32,149 nt of DNA. Source: JAWUWD01 sp034112085 (GTDB lineage Bacteria; Bacteroidota; Bacteroidia; Cytophagales; Cyclobacteriaceae). Numbering within the stretch: position 1 is the first letter of the stretch; each line of letters opens with the position of its first letter. The stretch spans positions 1 through 32,149 of the forward strand of contig JAWUWD010000090.1 in NCBI GenBank assembly GCA_034112085.1, written 5' to 3'. Positions 9,954 through 18,007 of this stretch are shown piece by piece. A program made the translations under genes and the position numbers. Below the pieces are notes generated by a model that had not been told where the DNA came from, did not search any database, and saw nothing but the letters and a program-made list of their open reading frames with translations.

Positions 9954-10392
9954 TTCTGAATTGACATCATTGACAATTGATGTGAGTCATGTGGATAGCT
10001 TGTTAGAAGCTGCTTTAGAAATTTTAAAGTTTGCCGATGACCACAAGGTATGGGCACTCTATGGAGAGATGGGAGCTGGTAAGACAACTTTTGTCAAAGC
10101 AGTTGGTGAAAGTTTAGAGATCGTTGACATGGTCAATAGCCCAACTTTTTCGATTGTTAATGAATATAGAAATGTTGTTGATGAGGTTTTTTATCATTTT
10201 GATTTTTACAGAATAGAGAAAGAAGAGGAGGCTAGGGATATTGGCGCAGAGGACTATTTTTATTCTGGAGACTATTGTTTTATAGAATGGCCTTCATTGA
10301 TCCCTTCATTACTTCCTGATAAATATATGGCGATTGATATCGAAATAATAGATCAAGAAAAGAGGCGAATAAACTGTACAAAACATGGGTAA
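9946..10392 (+). CDS. tsaE: tRNA t6A biosynthesis ATPase TsaE
   Basis: This 148-residue P-loop protein is of the usual TsaE length. The Walker A motif is GEMGAGKTT (residues 40-48, Lys46), followed by the family motif NSPTFSIVNEY and the downstream FIEWPS segment. TsaE works with TsaB and TsaD in the cytoplasm to transfer threonylcarbamoyl to A37 of ANN-decoding tRNAs. Its ATG lies inside the end of porX (ATGGCTAA, where TAA is the porX stop), so translation is probably coupled. Its own stop overlaps the next gene in the same way. Confidence 0.95.
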   Translation: MANSELTSLTIDVSHVDSLLEAALEILKFADDHKVWALYGEMGAGKTTFVKAVGESLEIVDMVNSPTFSIVNEYRNVVDEVFYHFDFYRIEKEEEARDIGAEDYFYSGDYCFIEWPSLIPSLLPDKYMAIDIEIIDQEKRRINCTKHG

Positions 10393-11611
10393 AATGGATA
10401 AGTCTGGGTTTGAGTCTTTGGCAAAGGAAAGTCAATTATATCCTCAAGAGTCCCTACAGAAGGTAAGGAAGAATAAAGGGACTTTCTTCTTAGGAATGCC
10501 TAAAGAGATATCTCTTCAAGAAAGAAGAATTACTCTGACTCCTGATGCAGTTGCGTTACTTGCGGGCGAAGGACATGAAGTATGGGTAGAAACTGGAGCT
10601 GGAGAAGGATCCAATTATTCTGATCATCAATACAGTGACGCAGGAGCTAAAATTGTTTACTCTGCCAAGGAGGTTTATCAAGCAGATGCCATATTGAAAA
10701 TAGAACCACCAACGCTAGAAGAACTTGAGTTTTTGAAAGCGGGGCAAATTCTTATTTCTGCATTTCAATATGGAAGTCAAACAGCACACTATTTAGAGGC
10801 ATTATGTAGAAAAAAAGTGATAGCGCTTGGCTTCGAATTTATAGAAGATAAAGTAGGAGGTATGCCCATTATAAGGGCGATGAGTGAAATAGCTGGTAGT
10901 ACAGTTATGCTTGTGGCTGCAGAGCACTTGAGCTCGGCTAATGATGGAAAAGGAGTGATTTTAGGCGGTGTGACTGGAGTTCCACCAACTAAAGTAGTGA
11001 TCATAGGTGCAGGAACAGTAGCTGAACATGCGGCTAGAGCAGCTCAAGGATTAGGTGCTGATGTTAAGATTTTTGATAATCATATTTATAAGCTTCGTAG
11101 AATAAAACATGCGCTAGGACAGCAAGTTTATACTTCAACGATTGATACTGCTACTCTCGGTAATTGTCTTATGACGGCAGATGTAGTAATAGGTGCGTTA
11201 AGAGCAGAGAAAGGTGCAAATCGACATGTGGTTTCTGAAGAGATGGTGTCTAGGATGAAGCCTAAGTCTGTTATCATAGATTTGACAATCGATCAGGGAG
11301 GATGCATAGCTACTTCTGAGCTGACGACACTTAATAGCCCTACCTTTGTCAAACATGATGTTGTACATTACTGTGTGCCGAATATTACTTCAAGAGTCGC
11401 AAGAACAGCGACCATAGCACTAAGTAATATATTTACCCCAACTATTCTCCGAGCTGGTGACGAAGGAGGAATGGAAGACATGATATTTAACCATCAATGG
11501 TTTATGAAAGGTGTATATGCTTATAAAGGATGTATCACCAATAAGTACATAGCAGATAAATTTCATCTCAAGCACAAAAACTTGGATCTGATTATGGCGA
11601 CAAGGTTTTAG
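10385..11611 (+). CDS. Alanine dehydrogenase-like NAD(P)-dependent protein
   Basis: A 408-residue member of the alanine dehydrogenase / PNT-alpha family. An N-terminal domain with KEISLQERRITLTPDAV carries the substrate Arg (47/48). K105 (LKIEPP) follows, then a Rossmann fold near residues 200-235 (VVIIGAGTVAEHAARAAQGLG), then IDQGGC with D303. The family normally makes pyruvate and ammonia from alanine with NAD. The segment that in classical enzymes reads L-H-L, with the catalytic His, here reads ISAFQYG, placing Gln128 where His is expected. An extra N-terminal stretch of about 30 residues is also present. The alanine activity is therefore not certain. The ATG overlaps the tsaE stop by 8 bases (ATGGGTAA). 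The gene ends 8 bases from the convergent FadL-like gene. Confidence 0.8.
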   Translation: MGKMDKSGFESLAKESQLYPQESLQKVRKNKGTFFLGMPKEISLQERRITLTPDAVALLAGEGHEVWVETGAGEGSNYSDHQYSDAGAKIVYSAKEVYQADAILKIEPPTLEELEFLKAGQILISAFQYGSQTAHYLEALCRKKVIALGFEFIEDKVGGMPIIRAMSEIAGSTVMLVAAEHLSSANDGKGVILGGVTGVPPTKVVIIGAGTVAEHAARAAQGLGADVKIFDNHIYKLRRIKHALGQQVYTSTIDTATLGNCLMTADVVIGALRAEKGANRHVVSEEMVSRMKPKSVIIDLTIDQGGCIATSELTTLNSPTFVKHDVVHYCVPNITSRVARTATIALSNIFTPTILRAGDEGGMEDMIFNHQWFMKGVYAYKGCITNKYIADKFHLKHKNLDLIMATRF

Positions 11612-11619
11612 CGTTTATT

Positions 11620-13110
11620 CTAAAAATTCGCCCCAATAGTAACTACTCCTTTTGTGTTGTTGTTTCTAATGTCAGCGGTAGGTCTGAAGTCATTGAGCTC
11701 ATATGGGCTATACTCATTGCTATAGCTAGTATTCACAATTGCTAAATCTATGAAGTAGTTCTTCATTTTTACACCAACACCGCCAGAGATTATTTGTCTA
11801 TCACTAACACTGGCATCTTTAGGATCAGCATACTGTGCAAATCCACCTCGAATCCTGAATATACCATGTCTTAGCTCTGTGCCTATTTTTACATTATATG
11901 ATTTGTCATAAGTAGCAGCGATGTGTTGATTCTCACCAAGGGTAGTAAAGTCATCAGATTTGAGGTTGTTTTTGGCATAATCAAGCATTTCTACATCTGC
12001 GGAAATAAACCCATGCTTCCCCAAGAAAACAGTAGCACCAGCTGATAGTTTGAGGGGAGTTGTCAACGAATAACTTGATATAATGATGGAATTCTCCGCT
12101 GATTCATCGTCAAAATCATTGTAATCAGCTTGTATTGAAGCATCAGATTCATCATCTAATGAGTAGTAAGTAGGCGTGGTCAATGCACCTCCAATTTGCA
12201 GAAAATCTATTGGACGAAACATGACTCCCAAAGTTGCATTGATCCCGCTGCCAGTTATGCTCAGATTTTCATCCAATGAAAATTGATTCAGAGGGTTGAT
12301 ATAGTCTGGGTCATCAGGATTTCCGTCAATAAAGTCACTTTCAGTATATGTTTTGCGAGATGTGTAATCAACAGAGGTAAGGCCTATACCACCGCCAAGG
12401 AATAGAATGTCGTCATAGTTTGCGCCAAAAGAAAATGATACTTGAGTTTGTGCCCCCTTGATCGCTATAGTCTCTGTTTGCAATGGATTACCCAAAATGT
12501 CTTTTATATATTCATCGTCAAACCCTGTACTATCTAAATCACTCGTTGGAAGAATAAGAAAGGCTCGAGCGGCAAGACCTTCTAATGAGTTGTAGTCAAA
12601 CGATGCTTGATCTTCGAAATCTTGAATAAATACTCCCTGTGCATTTTGAAGAAAATAATCAAGCATTGAACTTTCACTTCTGCCTTGATAAGTAGCTTCC
12701 TGATGAAAGTCGTTTATTCTAGAATAACTAACTCCAAATGAGTTGTTTTTGAAATTGGTGTATTTGCTGTTAATCTCCCTATTAATTACTATGCTCATAT
12801 TAGGGATGTTTAGATTCACCTTCTGGTCAGGAGTAGTTGTTCCAAAATAATCACTCTTAGTGCTTATGAAGTTTAATCCATTAGAGAATGAAATTGCAGA
12901 TCGATTAAACATACCAAGCCCTGCTGGGTTAGAAGATATGCTACTGATGTCTCCACCTAGTGAGATTTGGGCACCTCCAATGGCTTGAATACGAGCACTT
13001 CCTCCATAGTTGGATTGACTAAATAGCACGGATGTATCTACTATGTCTTGGGCGTTCCCAAGCGAAAATACAGTCATCATCAGCGAGATTAATATTACTT
13101 TAGCTCTCAT
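11620..13110 (-). CDS. FadL/OmpP1-like outer-membrane transport protein
   Basis: This 496-residue protein begins with a Sec signal peptide (about 20 residues, cleavage likely after GNA in SLGNAQD). The mature N-terminus has the FadL/TodX-like hatch signature GGARIQAIGGAQ-type sequence and SSNPAGLGMF, as in the Bacteroidota family often labelled hemin receptor or OmpP1/FadL. Alternating hydrophobic beta-strand pattern continues to a C-terminal TIGANF ending in Phe, as expected of an outer-membrane barrel. Uptake of a hydrophobic substrate is inferred from the family; the ligand is unknown. The start lies 2 bases after the stop of the upstream low-complexity gene, so the two form an operon. Confidence 0.85.
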   Translation of the reverse strand: MRAKVILISLMMTVFSLGNAQDIVDTSVLFSQSNYGGSARIQAIGGAQISLGGDISSISSNPAGLGMFNRSAISFSNGLNFISTKSDYFGTTTPDQKVNLNIPNMSIVINREINSKYTNFKNNSFGVSYSRINDFHQEATYQGRSESSMLDYFLQNAQGVFIQDFEDQASFDYNSLEGLAARAFLILPTSDLDSTGFDDEYIKDILGNPLQTETIAIKGAQTQVSFSFGANYDDILFLGGGIGLTSVDYTSRKTYTESDFIDGNPDDPDYINPLNQFSLDENLSITGSGINATLGVMFRPIDFLQIGGALTTPTYYSLDDESDASIQADYNDFDDESAENSIIISSYSLTTPLKLSAGATVFLGKHGFISADVEMLDYAKNNLKSDDFTTLGENQHIAATYDKSYNVKIGTELRHGIFRIRGGFAQYADPKDASVSDRQIISGGVGVKMKNYFIDLAIVNTSYSNEYSPYELNDFRPTADIRNNNTKGVVTIGANF

Positions 13111-13112
13111 GA

Positions 13113-14240
13113 TTAATTGTCTTTTTTGGATCGGCTACTTCTTGATGAACTACTGGATTTGGACTTACTCGAAGATGAACTTGATCTGGTTCTAGATGAA
13201 CGAGAACTGCCACTGCTTGAAGACTTAGATCCGCTTCTGTAAGATCCGCTTGATTTTGAAGTACCTCGCGAGCTTCTGGTTCCTCCAGAGTATGATCCAG
13301 AACTTCGCGAGTTCCTAGCTCCTCCAGAATATGATCCTGAGCCTCTAGTGTTAGTATTTCTGCCGCTAGAACCGTAGTTGCCATTGGAAGATCTCCCTCT
13401 TGGATTAGCCTGAGAGCCATAAGTTCTATCCGAATTGCGATAGGTTCTAGATCCTTCGCTATATCGTCCACCTCTCCCATCTTTTCCGCCAGTTTCACCA
13501 GTAGTGCTGATTCGACCAGACCTACCAGAGTTACGTCCTCCATAGTTTATAGAAGAGTTTCTTGAAGACCTTCTTCCTCTAGAGATCCCTCTGGAGGATC
13601 TGTCGTAGTTCGAATAACCATTGTTATATACGACTACATTTCCACGATTGAAGTATGATGGAGGACACCAATAGCTGTCATAGTACCATGAGTTATAATT
13701 CCAAGAATCGTAATACCCACGGCCACTGTATCCGAACCAGTTATTATTGTATCCATTGTTCCATCTTGATCTATTCCATCTGTTACCAAATGAAACAGAA
13801 ACATTCCATCCAGGTCTCCAGTAAGAGGAACGATAACTGTTTCTATTATAATATGGGTCATATCTATTGCCTTGATATAAAAATGGATCCTCCCAAAAAT
13901 CATTATCGAAGTTTTGATAAGATCTAGCAGAAGGATCACTGTAGTAATAGTGTTTCTCAATTACAGGATCTTCTTCTTCAAATTCCTCTAGCTTATTATT
14001 GTCATTTCTATACTCAGATAGCATCTCACTATCATGACCATCTCCATCAAGCTTATCCACCTCGTCATATAGATAAGAATCCTTTCCATATGTAGGACTA
14101 TCTTTTTTACGTTGTTCTTTGAGTTTTTTTCTATCAGATTTCCTGAAATAGACATCATCATACTCTTGGGCTATACCCACTTGGATGCAGCATAAACAAA
14201 TGAGTAATAGTGCGGATAATTTTAGAAGAAGTACTTTCAT
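13113..14240 (-). CDS. Secreted low-complexity protein: aromatic/Asn-rich middle and Ser/Arg/Gly-rich tail
   Basis: This 375-residue protein starts with a clear signal peptide (MKVLLLKLSALLLICLCC, cleavage near GIAQ). Residues about 30-100 are charged (EEEDP, KKLKEQRKKD). Residues about 110-210 are packed with Tyr, Trp, Asn, Arg and Gly (RWNNGYNNNWFGYSGRGYY). The C-terminal 165 residues are almost wholly Ser, Arg, Gly and Lys (SGSYSGGTRSSRGTSKSSGS; SSSSSKSKSSSSS). No enzyme domain is recognised. I recall similar low-complexity genes, sometimes labelled vitellogenin-like, beside FadL-like genes and proS in other Bacteroidota. It is divergent from proS and first of an operon with the FadL-like gene, so a cell-envelope role is inferred. 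Confidence 0.8.
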   Translation of the reverse strand: MKVLLLKLSALLLICLCCIQVGIAQEYDDVYFRKSDRKKLKEQRKKDSPTYGKDSYLYDEVDKLDGDGHDSEMLSEYRNDNNKLEEFEEEDPVIEKHYYYSDPSARSYQNFDNDFWEDPFLYQGNRYDPYYNRNSYRSSYWRPGWNVSVSFGNRWNRSRWNNGYNNNWFGYSGRGYYDSWNYNSWYYDSYWCPPSYFNRGNVVVYNNGYSNYDRSSRGISRGRRSSRNSSINYGGRNSGRSGRISTTGETGGKDGRGGRYSEGSRTYRNSDRTYGSQANPRGRSSNGNYGSSGRNTNTRGSGSYSGGARNSRSSGSYSGGTRSSRGTSKSSGSYRSGSKSSSSGSSRSSRTRSSSSSSKSKSSSSSRSSRSKKDN

Positions 14241-14323
14241 AATTATGCAATCGAATTAGTTAATTATTAGTTTCATTTCAGTTACAAAAAGTTGAGATGA
14301 ATAAGATATCAAATTCAAAAACT

Positions 14324-14331
14324 TATATTTG
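14324..14331 (+). promoter_or_regulatory. Candidate -7 promoter box for proS
   Basis: TATATTTG fits the Bacteroidota sigma-A -7 consensus TAnnTTTG exactly and lies 46 bases before the proS ATG. No well-spaced TTG -33 box is seen (nearest TTG at 14292-14294 is too far), so confidence is moderate. Confidence 0.45.
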
Positions 14332-14376
14332 TCACTGATTAGAATCTACTAGAAACATACAAATTTTATACCAAAA

Positions 14377-15852
14377 ATGGCGAAGGCAATACCAAGTAGG
14401 AGTGAAGACTATTCGGAGTGGTACAATGAGTTGGTAAAAAAGGCCGATTTGGCGGATCATTCTGATGTGAGAGGTTGCATGATTATCAAGCCGTATGGCT
14501 ATGCGATCTGGGAAAAAATGCAAGCAGTGATTGATAAAATGTTTAAAGACACTGGACATAGCAATGCGTACTTTCCCTTATTAATTCCTAAGTCTTATTT
14601 GAGTAAAGAGGCCGATCATGTAGATGGTTTTGCAAAAGAATGTGCCGTGGTAACTCATTATCGATTGAAGAATGCTGAGGATGGAAGTGGAGTGGTAGTC
14701 GATCCAGAAGCTAAGTTGGAGGAAGAGTTGATCATAAGACCTACCTCTGAGACGGTAATCTGGAGCACTTATAAGAAATGGGTTCAATCATACCGTGATT
14801 TGCCATTATTGATTAACCAGTGGGCGAATGTTATGCGCTGGGAAATGAGGACGCGTTTGTTCTTAAGGACAGCTGAGTTTCTCTGGCAAGAAGGGCATAC
14901 AGCCCATGCTACAAAGCAAGAAGCTGTAGATGAAACTGTACAAATGATGAATGTATATGCTGACTTTGCCGAGAACTACATGGCAATGCCTGTGGTCAGA
15001 GGAGTGAAGACAGAAAGTGAGAGATTCCCTGGTGCTTTGGATACTTACTGTATCGAAGCATTGATGCAAGATGGTAAAGCACTACAAGCCGGTACTTCAC
15101 ACTTTTTGGGACAGAATTTCGCGAAAGCATTTGATGTGAAATTTGCGAACAAGGAAGGAAAACTCGATTATGTATGGGGAACTTCTTGGGGAGTGAGTAC
15201 TAGACTAATGGGTGCATTGGTCATGGCACATTCTGATGATCAAGGATTGGTATTGCCTCCAAAATTGGCCCCGATACAAGTTGTGATTGTACCAATATTT
15301 AAAGGAGAAGAACAGCTCAAAGCTATTTCTGAAAAAGCAGTCAAGATCAAAGAAGCACTAGAGGCTAAAGGTATTTCTGTGAAGTTCGATAATAGTGATA
15401 CACATAACCCAGGCTGGAAATTTGCCGAATACGAACTGAAGGGGGTTCCTGTGAGAATTGCAATGGGGCCAAGAGACTTAGATAATGGAACGGTAGAAGT
15501 GGCTCGTAGAGATACGCAGGAAAAAGAAGTGATGACTATGGAAGGGATTGATCTGACGATAGATAAACTGCTAGAAGATATTCAAGCCAATATTTATAAG
15601 AAAGCATCTGATTTCAGGTCAGAGAAAACTACCAAAGTAGATTCTTATGATGACTTTAAGAAAGTCCTTGATAATGAAGCTGGTTTTGTAATGGCGCACT
15701 GGGATGGCACGGCTGAAACAGAAGAGAAGATCAAGCAAGAGACTAAAGCAACCATACGTTGTATTCCAGTAAATAATGAGCAGGAAGATGGTGTTTGTAT
15801 GTATTCTGGCAAGCCATCAACTCAACGCGTAATGTTTGCAAGAGCATATTAA
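14377..15852 (+). CDS. proS: Prolyl-tRNA synthetase (short, archaeal/eukaryote-type)
   Basis: The 491-residue protein is a class II prolyl-tRNA synthetase without the bacterial insertion domain, the type common in Bacteroidota. Seen in order: the N-terminal core motif around SDVRGCMIIKPYGYAIWEKM, motif 2 in VMRWEMRTRLFLRTAEFLWQ with EGHTAH, motif 3 around GTSWGVSTRLMGALVMAHSD, the anticodon-binding domain from about residue 300 (IQVVIVPIF), and a C-terminal domain ending with the conserved Tyr (RVMFARAY). It charges tRNA-Pro in the cytoplasm. It is transcribed away from the FadL/low-complexity operon; the intergenic region is 136 bases. Confidence 0.97.
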   Translation: MAKAIPSRSEDYSEWYNELVKKADLADHSDVRGCMIIKPYGYAIWEKMQAVIDKMFKDTGHSNAYFPLLIPKSYLSKEADHVDGFAKECAVVTHYRLKNAEDGSGVVVDPEAKLEEELIIRPTSETVIWSTYKKWVQSYRDLPLLINQWANVMRWEMRTRLFLRTAEFLWQEGHTAHATKQEAVDETVQMMNVYADFAENYMAMPVVRGVKTESERFPGALDTYCIEALMQDGKALQAGTSHFLGQNFAKAFDVKFANKEGKLDYVWGTSWGVSTRLMGALVMAHSDDQGLVLPPKLAPIQVVIVPIFKGEEQLKAISEKAVKIKEALEAKGISVKFDNSDTHNPGWKFAEYELKGVPVRIAMGPRDLDNGTVEVARRDTQEKEVMTMEGIDLTIDKLLEDIQANIYKKASDFRSEKTTKVDSYDDFKKVLDNEAGFVMAHWDGTAETEEKIKQETKATIRCIPVNNEQEDGVCMYSGKPSTQRVMFARAY

Positions 15853-15920
15853 ATAAAACAAGTCCTACTAAGTCTTCATGTCTTGGTAAGACTAATCAAT
15901 TATTGTAGATTCGCTCGTAT

Positions 15921-16388
15921 ATGGAATGGTTTAGTATTCTTCTTTTGATTGTCATGGGCCTAGCTTTGCTCATTGTAGAACTGATTTTTATCCCTGGAAC
16001 GACCATTATAGGTTTATTAGGGCTGATTTTTATTATTGCAGGTGTTTATTTTGGGTTTGAGTCCTATGACAAGACCACTGGTCTGTACATATTGGGTGGA
16101 ACCTTAGTATTGACAGTCCTCACACTATATTTTGGATTTAAGTCTAAAGCATGGGAACAATTCTCATTGAAAACTGCGGTGCAGGGAAAGTTTAATGAAG
16201 GGTTGAGCGATGCACTCAGTTTAGGGGATGAGGGAATTGCGACATCCACTCTAAAGCCCGTTGGAAAAGCAGAAATTAATAGTGTCCAGTATGAGGTAAC
16301 TTCCATGGGAGGATACTTAGATACTGGTAAGAAAATAAAAGTGATCAAAATTGATCGTAATAAAATTGTTGTAGAACCAATTAACTAA
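15921..16388 (+). CDS. NfeD-like membrane protein, flotillin partner
   Basis: A 155-residue protein with three hydrophobic segments in the first 75 residues (LLLIVMGLALLIVELIFIPG, LLGLIFIIAGVYFG, LYILGGTLVLTVLTLYFG). A soluble C-terminal domain follows (about 100-155) with the NfeD OB-fold pattern GDEGIATSTLKPVGKAEI...YLDTGKKIKVIKID. NfeD proteins are membrane partners of flotillin/stomatin-family proteins. This is the short form without the ClpP-like protease domain. It lies 5 bases before the flotillin gene, so the two are co-transcribed, which supports the pairing. Confidence 0.9.
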   Translation: MEWFSILLLIVMGLALLIVELIFIPGTTIIGLLGLIFIIAGVYFGFESYDKTTGLYILGGTLVLTVLTLYFGFKSKAWEQFSLKTAVQGKFNEGLSDALSLGDEGIATSTLKPVGKAEINSVQYEVTSMGGYLDTGKKIKVIKIDRNKIVVEPIN

Positions 16389-16393
16389 TAAAT

Positions 16394-17371
16394 ATGACTG
16401 GCTTACCATTAATATTGATGTTGTTCGGAGGGATAGTTCTCTTCTTTGTTTTTCTATACTTCGTTCCAGTAAATTTGTGGATTACCGCAATTTTCTCCGG
16501 GGTGAAAGTGGGGTTATTTGAATTAGTTGCAATGAGAATTCGTAAAGTGCCACCAAGTAATATTGTGAACTCGATGATTACAGCGAGTAAAGCGGGGCTG
16601 GATGTTACTACACGTGAACTAGAAACACACTTCTTAGCGGGAGGTAATGTGCAAAATGTAATTAGGGCTTTGATTTCTGCTGATAAAGCAAACATCAACT
16701 TGGGATTCAAGCAAGCTACTGCCATCGATTTAGCAGGTAGAGATGTGATGGAGGCTGTACAAATCTCTGTTAATCCTAAGGTTATCACGACACCTAAAGT
16801 TGCCGCGGTTGCTGCTAACGGTATCCAGCTAATTACTGTTGCTAGGGTGACGGTAAGAGCTAATATTCAACAACTAGTTGGTGGAGCCGGTGAAGATACT
16901 ATTCTAGCAAGAGTTGGAGAGGGTATTGTAACCTCTATAGGTTCTGCCGCTACGCATAAGGAAGTACTAGAAAATCCTGACAAAATTTCAAAACTTGTCC
17001 TTGAGCGAGGCTTGGATGCGGGTACTGCATTTGAAATCTTATCAATTGATATTGCAGATATCGATATTGGTAAAAATATCGGTGCAGAATTGCAAACTGA
17101 TCAAGCTGGTGCTGATTTGAAGGTGGCTGAAGCAAAAGCTGAAGAGAGAAGAGCTATGGCTGTAGCTGTAGAGCAAGAGATGAAGGCTAAAGCTGAAGAA
17201 GCTCGTGCTCAAGTAATATTGGCGGAGGCAGAAATCCCTAAAGCAATGGCGGAAGCATTCAGATCTGGTAACATGGGTATCATGGATTACTACAAGATGA
17301 AAAACATCGAAGCTGATACTGATATGAGAGATTCTATATCTGGATCGGGTAAAGGAAAGAAGAAGAAGTAA
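16394..17371 (+). CDS. floA: Flotillin-like protein FloA
   Basis: The 325-residue protein matches FloA/YqfA. One N-terminal hydrophobic hairpin (ILMLFGGIVLFFVFLYFVPV) is followed by the FloA-specific core (LFELVAMRIRKVPPSNIVNSM) and an SPFH/Band 7 domain. Next comes an Ala/Glu-rich coiled coil at about 230-290 (AEAKAEERRAMAVAVEQEMK) and a basic tail GKGKKKK. FloA organises membrane microdomains with its NfeD partner at the cytoplasmic membrane. It is the second gene of the NfeD-floA operon and is followed by a clear terminator 22 bases after the stop. Confidence 0.95.
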   Translation: MTGLPLILMLFGGIVLFFVFLYFVPVNLWITAIFSGVKVGLFELVAMRIRKVPPSNIVNSMITASKAGLDVTTRELETHFLAGGNVQNVIRALISADKANINLGFKQATAIDLAGRDVMEAVQISVNPKVITTPKVAAVAANGIQLITVARVTVRANIQQLVGGAGEDTILARVGEGIVTSIGSAATHKEVLENPDKISKLVLERGLDAGTAFEILSIDIADIDIGKNIGAELQTDQAGADLKVAEAKAEERRAMAVAVEQEMKAKAEEARAQVILAEAEIPKAMAEAFRSGNMGIMDYYKMKNIEADTDMRDSISGSGKGKKKK

Positions 17372-17393
17372 GGTATTACGATCTTCTGAGGAT

Positions 17394-17426
17394 AAAAAAG
17401 GCTAGCCATTTGGTTAGCCTTTTTTT
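17394..17426 (+). terminator. Intrinsic terminator after floA
   Basis: The arm AAAAAAGGCTAGCC (17394-17407) pairs with GGTTAGCCTTTTTT (17412-17425) around an ATTT loop, 14 pairs with one G-T wobble. A run of seven T follows the GC-rich part. The A-run upstream makes it potentially bidirectional. It ends the NfeD-floA operon. Confidence 0.92.
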
Positions 17427-17484
17427 GTGTTTTTATTTTATTGTAGATTTTCATGAAAGTGGTTTCTTTAGTACTTTGTACAGC

Positions 17485-17808
17485 ATGAACGATCATCAAC
17501 GATATAAATCCCTAAAAGAATTTTACCCATTTTATTTGAAGGAGCATAGTAATGTAACTTCGCGTAAACTACACTTTACCGGAACTGCATTAATTTTTTT
17601 GATATTATTCTGGGCGTTACTTACACAAACTTGGTGGGTGCTGTGGTTTATTCCTCTAGTAGGATATGGGTTTGCCTGGGTAGGTCATTTTTTTTTCGAG
17701 AAGAATAAGCCTGCTACTTTTCAATATCCAGCTTATAGTCTGGCGTCTGATTTCATTCTCTTCTTTGACTTGCTAAGAGGTAAACAACCTTTTAATCCAC
17801 AACAATAA
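17485..17808 (+). CDS. Mpo1-like (DUF962) membrane protein
   Basis: A 107-residue small membrane protein of the Mpo1/YGL010w family (DUF962). Conserved histidines are visible: H21 (KEHSN), H30 (LHFTG) and H68 in WVGHFFFEKNKPATF, followed by QYPAYSLASDF. Two hydrophobic stretches (about 31-47 and 49-66) place it in a membrane. The yeast relative is an iron-dependent dioxygenase of 2-hydroxy fatty acids (alpha-oxidation); that activity is only inferred here. I choose the ATG at 17485: the frame is open further upstream, but that part would run through the floA terminator. It seems to be a single-gene unit. Confidence 0.85.
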   Translation: MNDHQRYKSLKEFYPFYLKEHSNVTSRKLHFTGTALIFLILFWALLTQTWWVLWFIPLVGYGFAWVGHFFFEKNKPATFQYPAYSLASDFILFFDLLRGKQPFNPQQ

Positions 17809-18007
17809 GGCAGAAAGGTCTAAGAACTCATAGCGTAATTCTATTTCTAATTAGCAATTGTTTCTTGTCAAGTGTAGAGGAATACTCTCTTTATTGAGGT
17901 ATTATTGTGCTTCTAGGATTTAATAGGGTGTAAATGAGCAATGGTTTGACAATGCGTAGAATATCGAAAATTGTAAATCGAACTCAAGCCAATAGTGCAT
18001 TGATTAG
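17809..18007. other. Convergent intergenic stretch, no gene seen
   Basis: The 199 bases between the Mpo1-like gene and the 3' end of the helicase gene hold no supported gene and no convincing terminator. A short imperfect dyad, AATACTC with GAGGTATT, sits near 17880-17905. Confidence 0.5.

Noticed and set aside
13100..13543. 147-residue frame overlapping the Ser/Arg/Gly-rich gene
   Set aside because: Its simple repetitive composition is a frame-shifted image of the Ser/Arg/Gly codons of the real gene, and it has no recognised domain.
15871..15893. Hairpin AGTCTT/AAGACT after proS
   Set aside because: Six pairs with an 11-base loop and no T-run is too weak to call a terminator.
17410..17484. 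N-terminal extension of the Mpo1-like gene
   Set aside because: It would begin inside the floA terminator; the ATG at 17485 gives the family's usual N-terminus.
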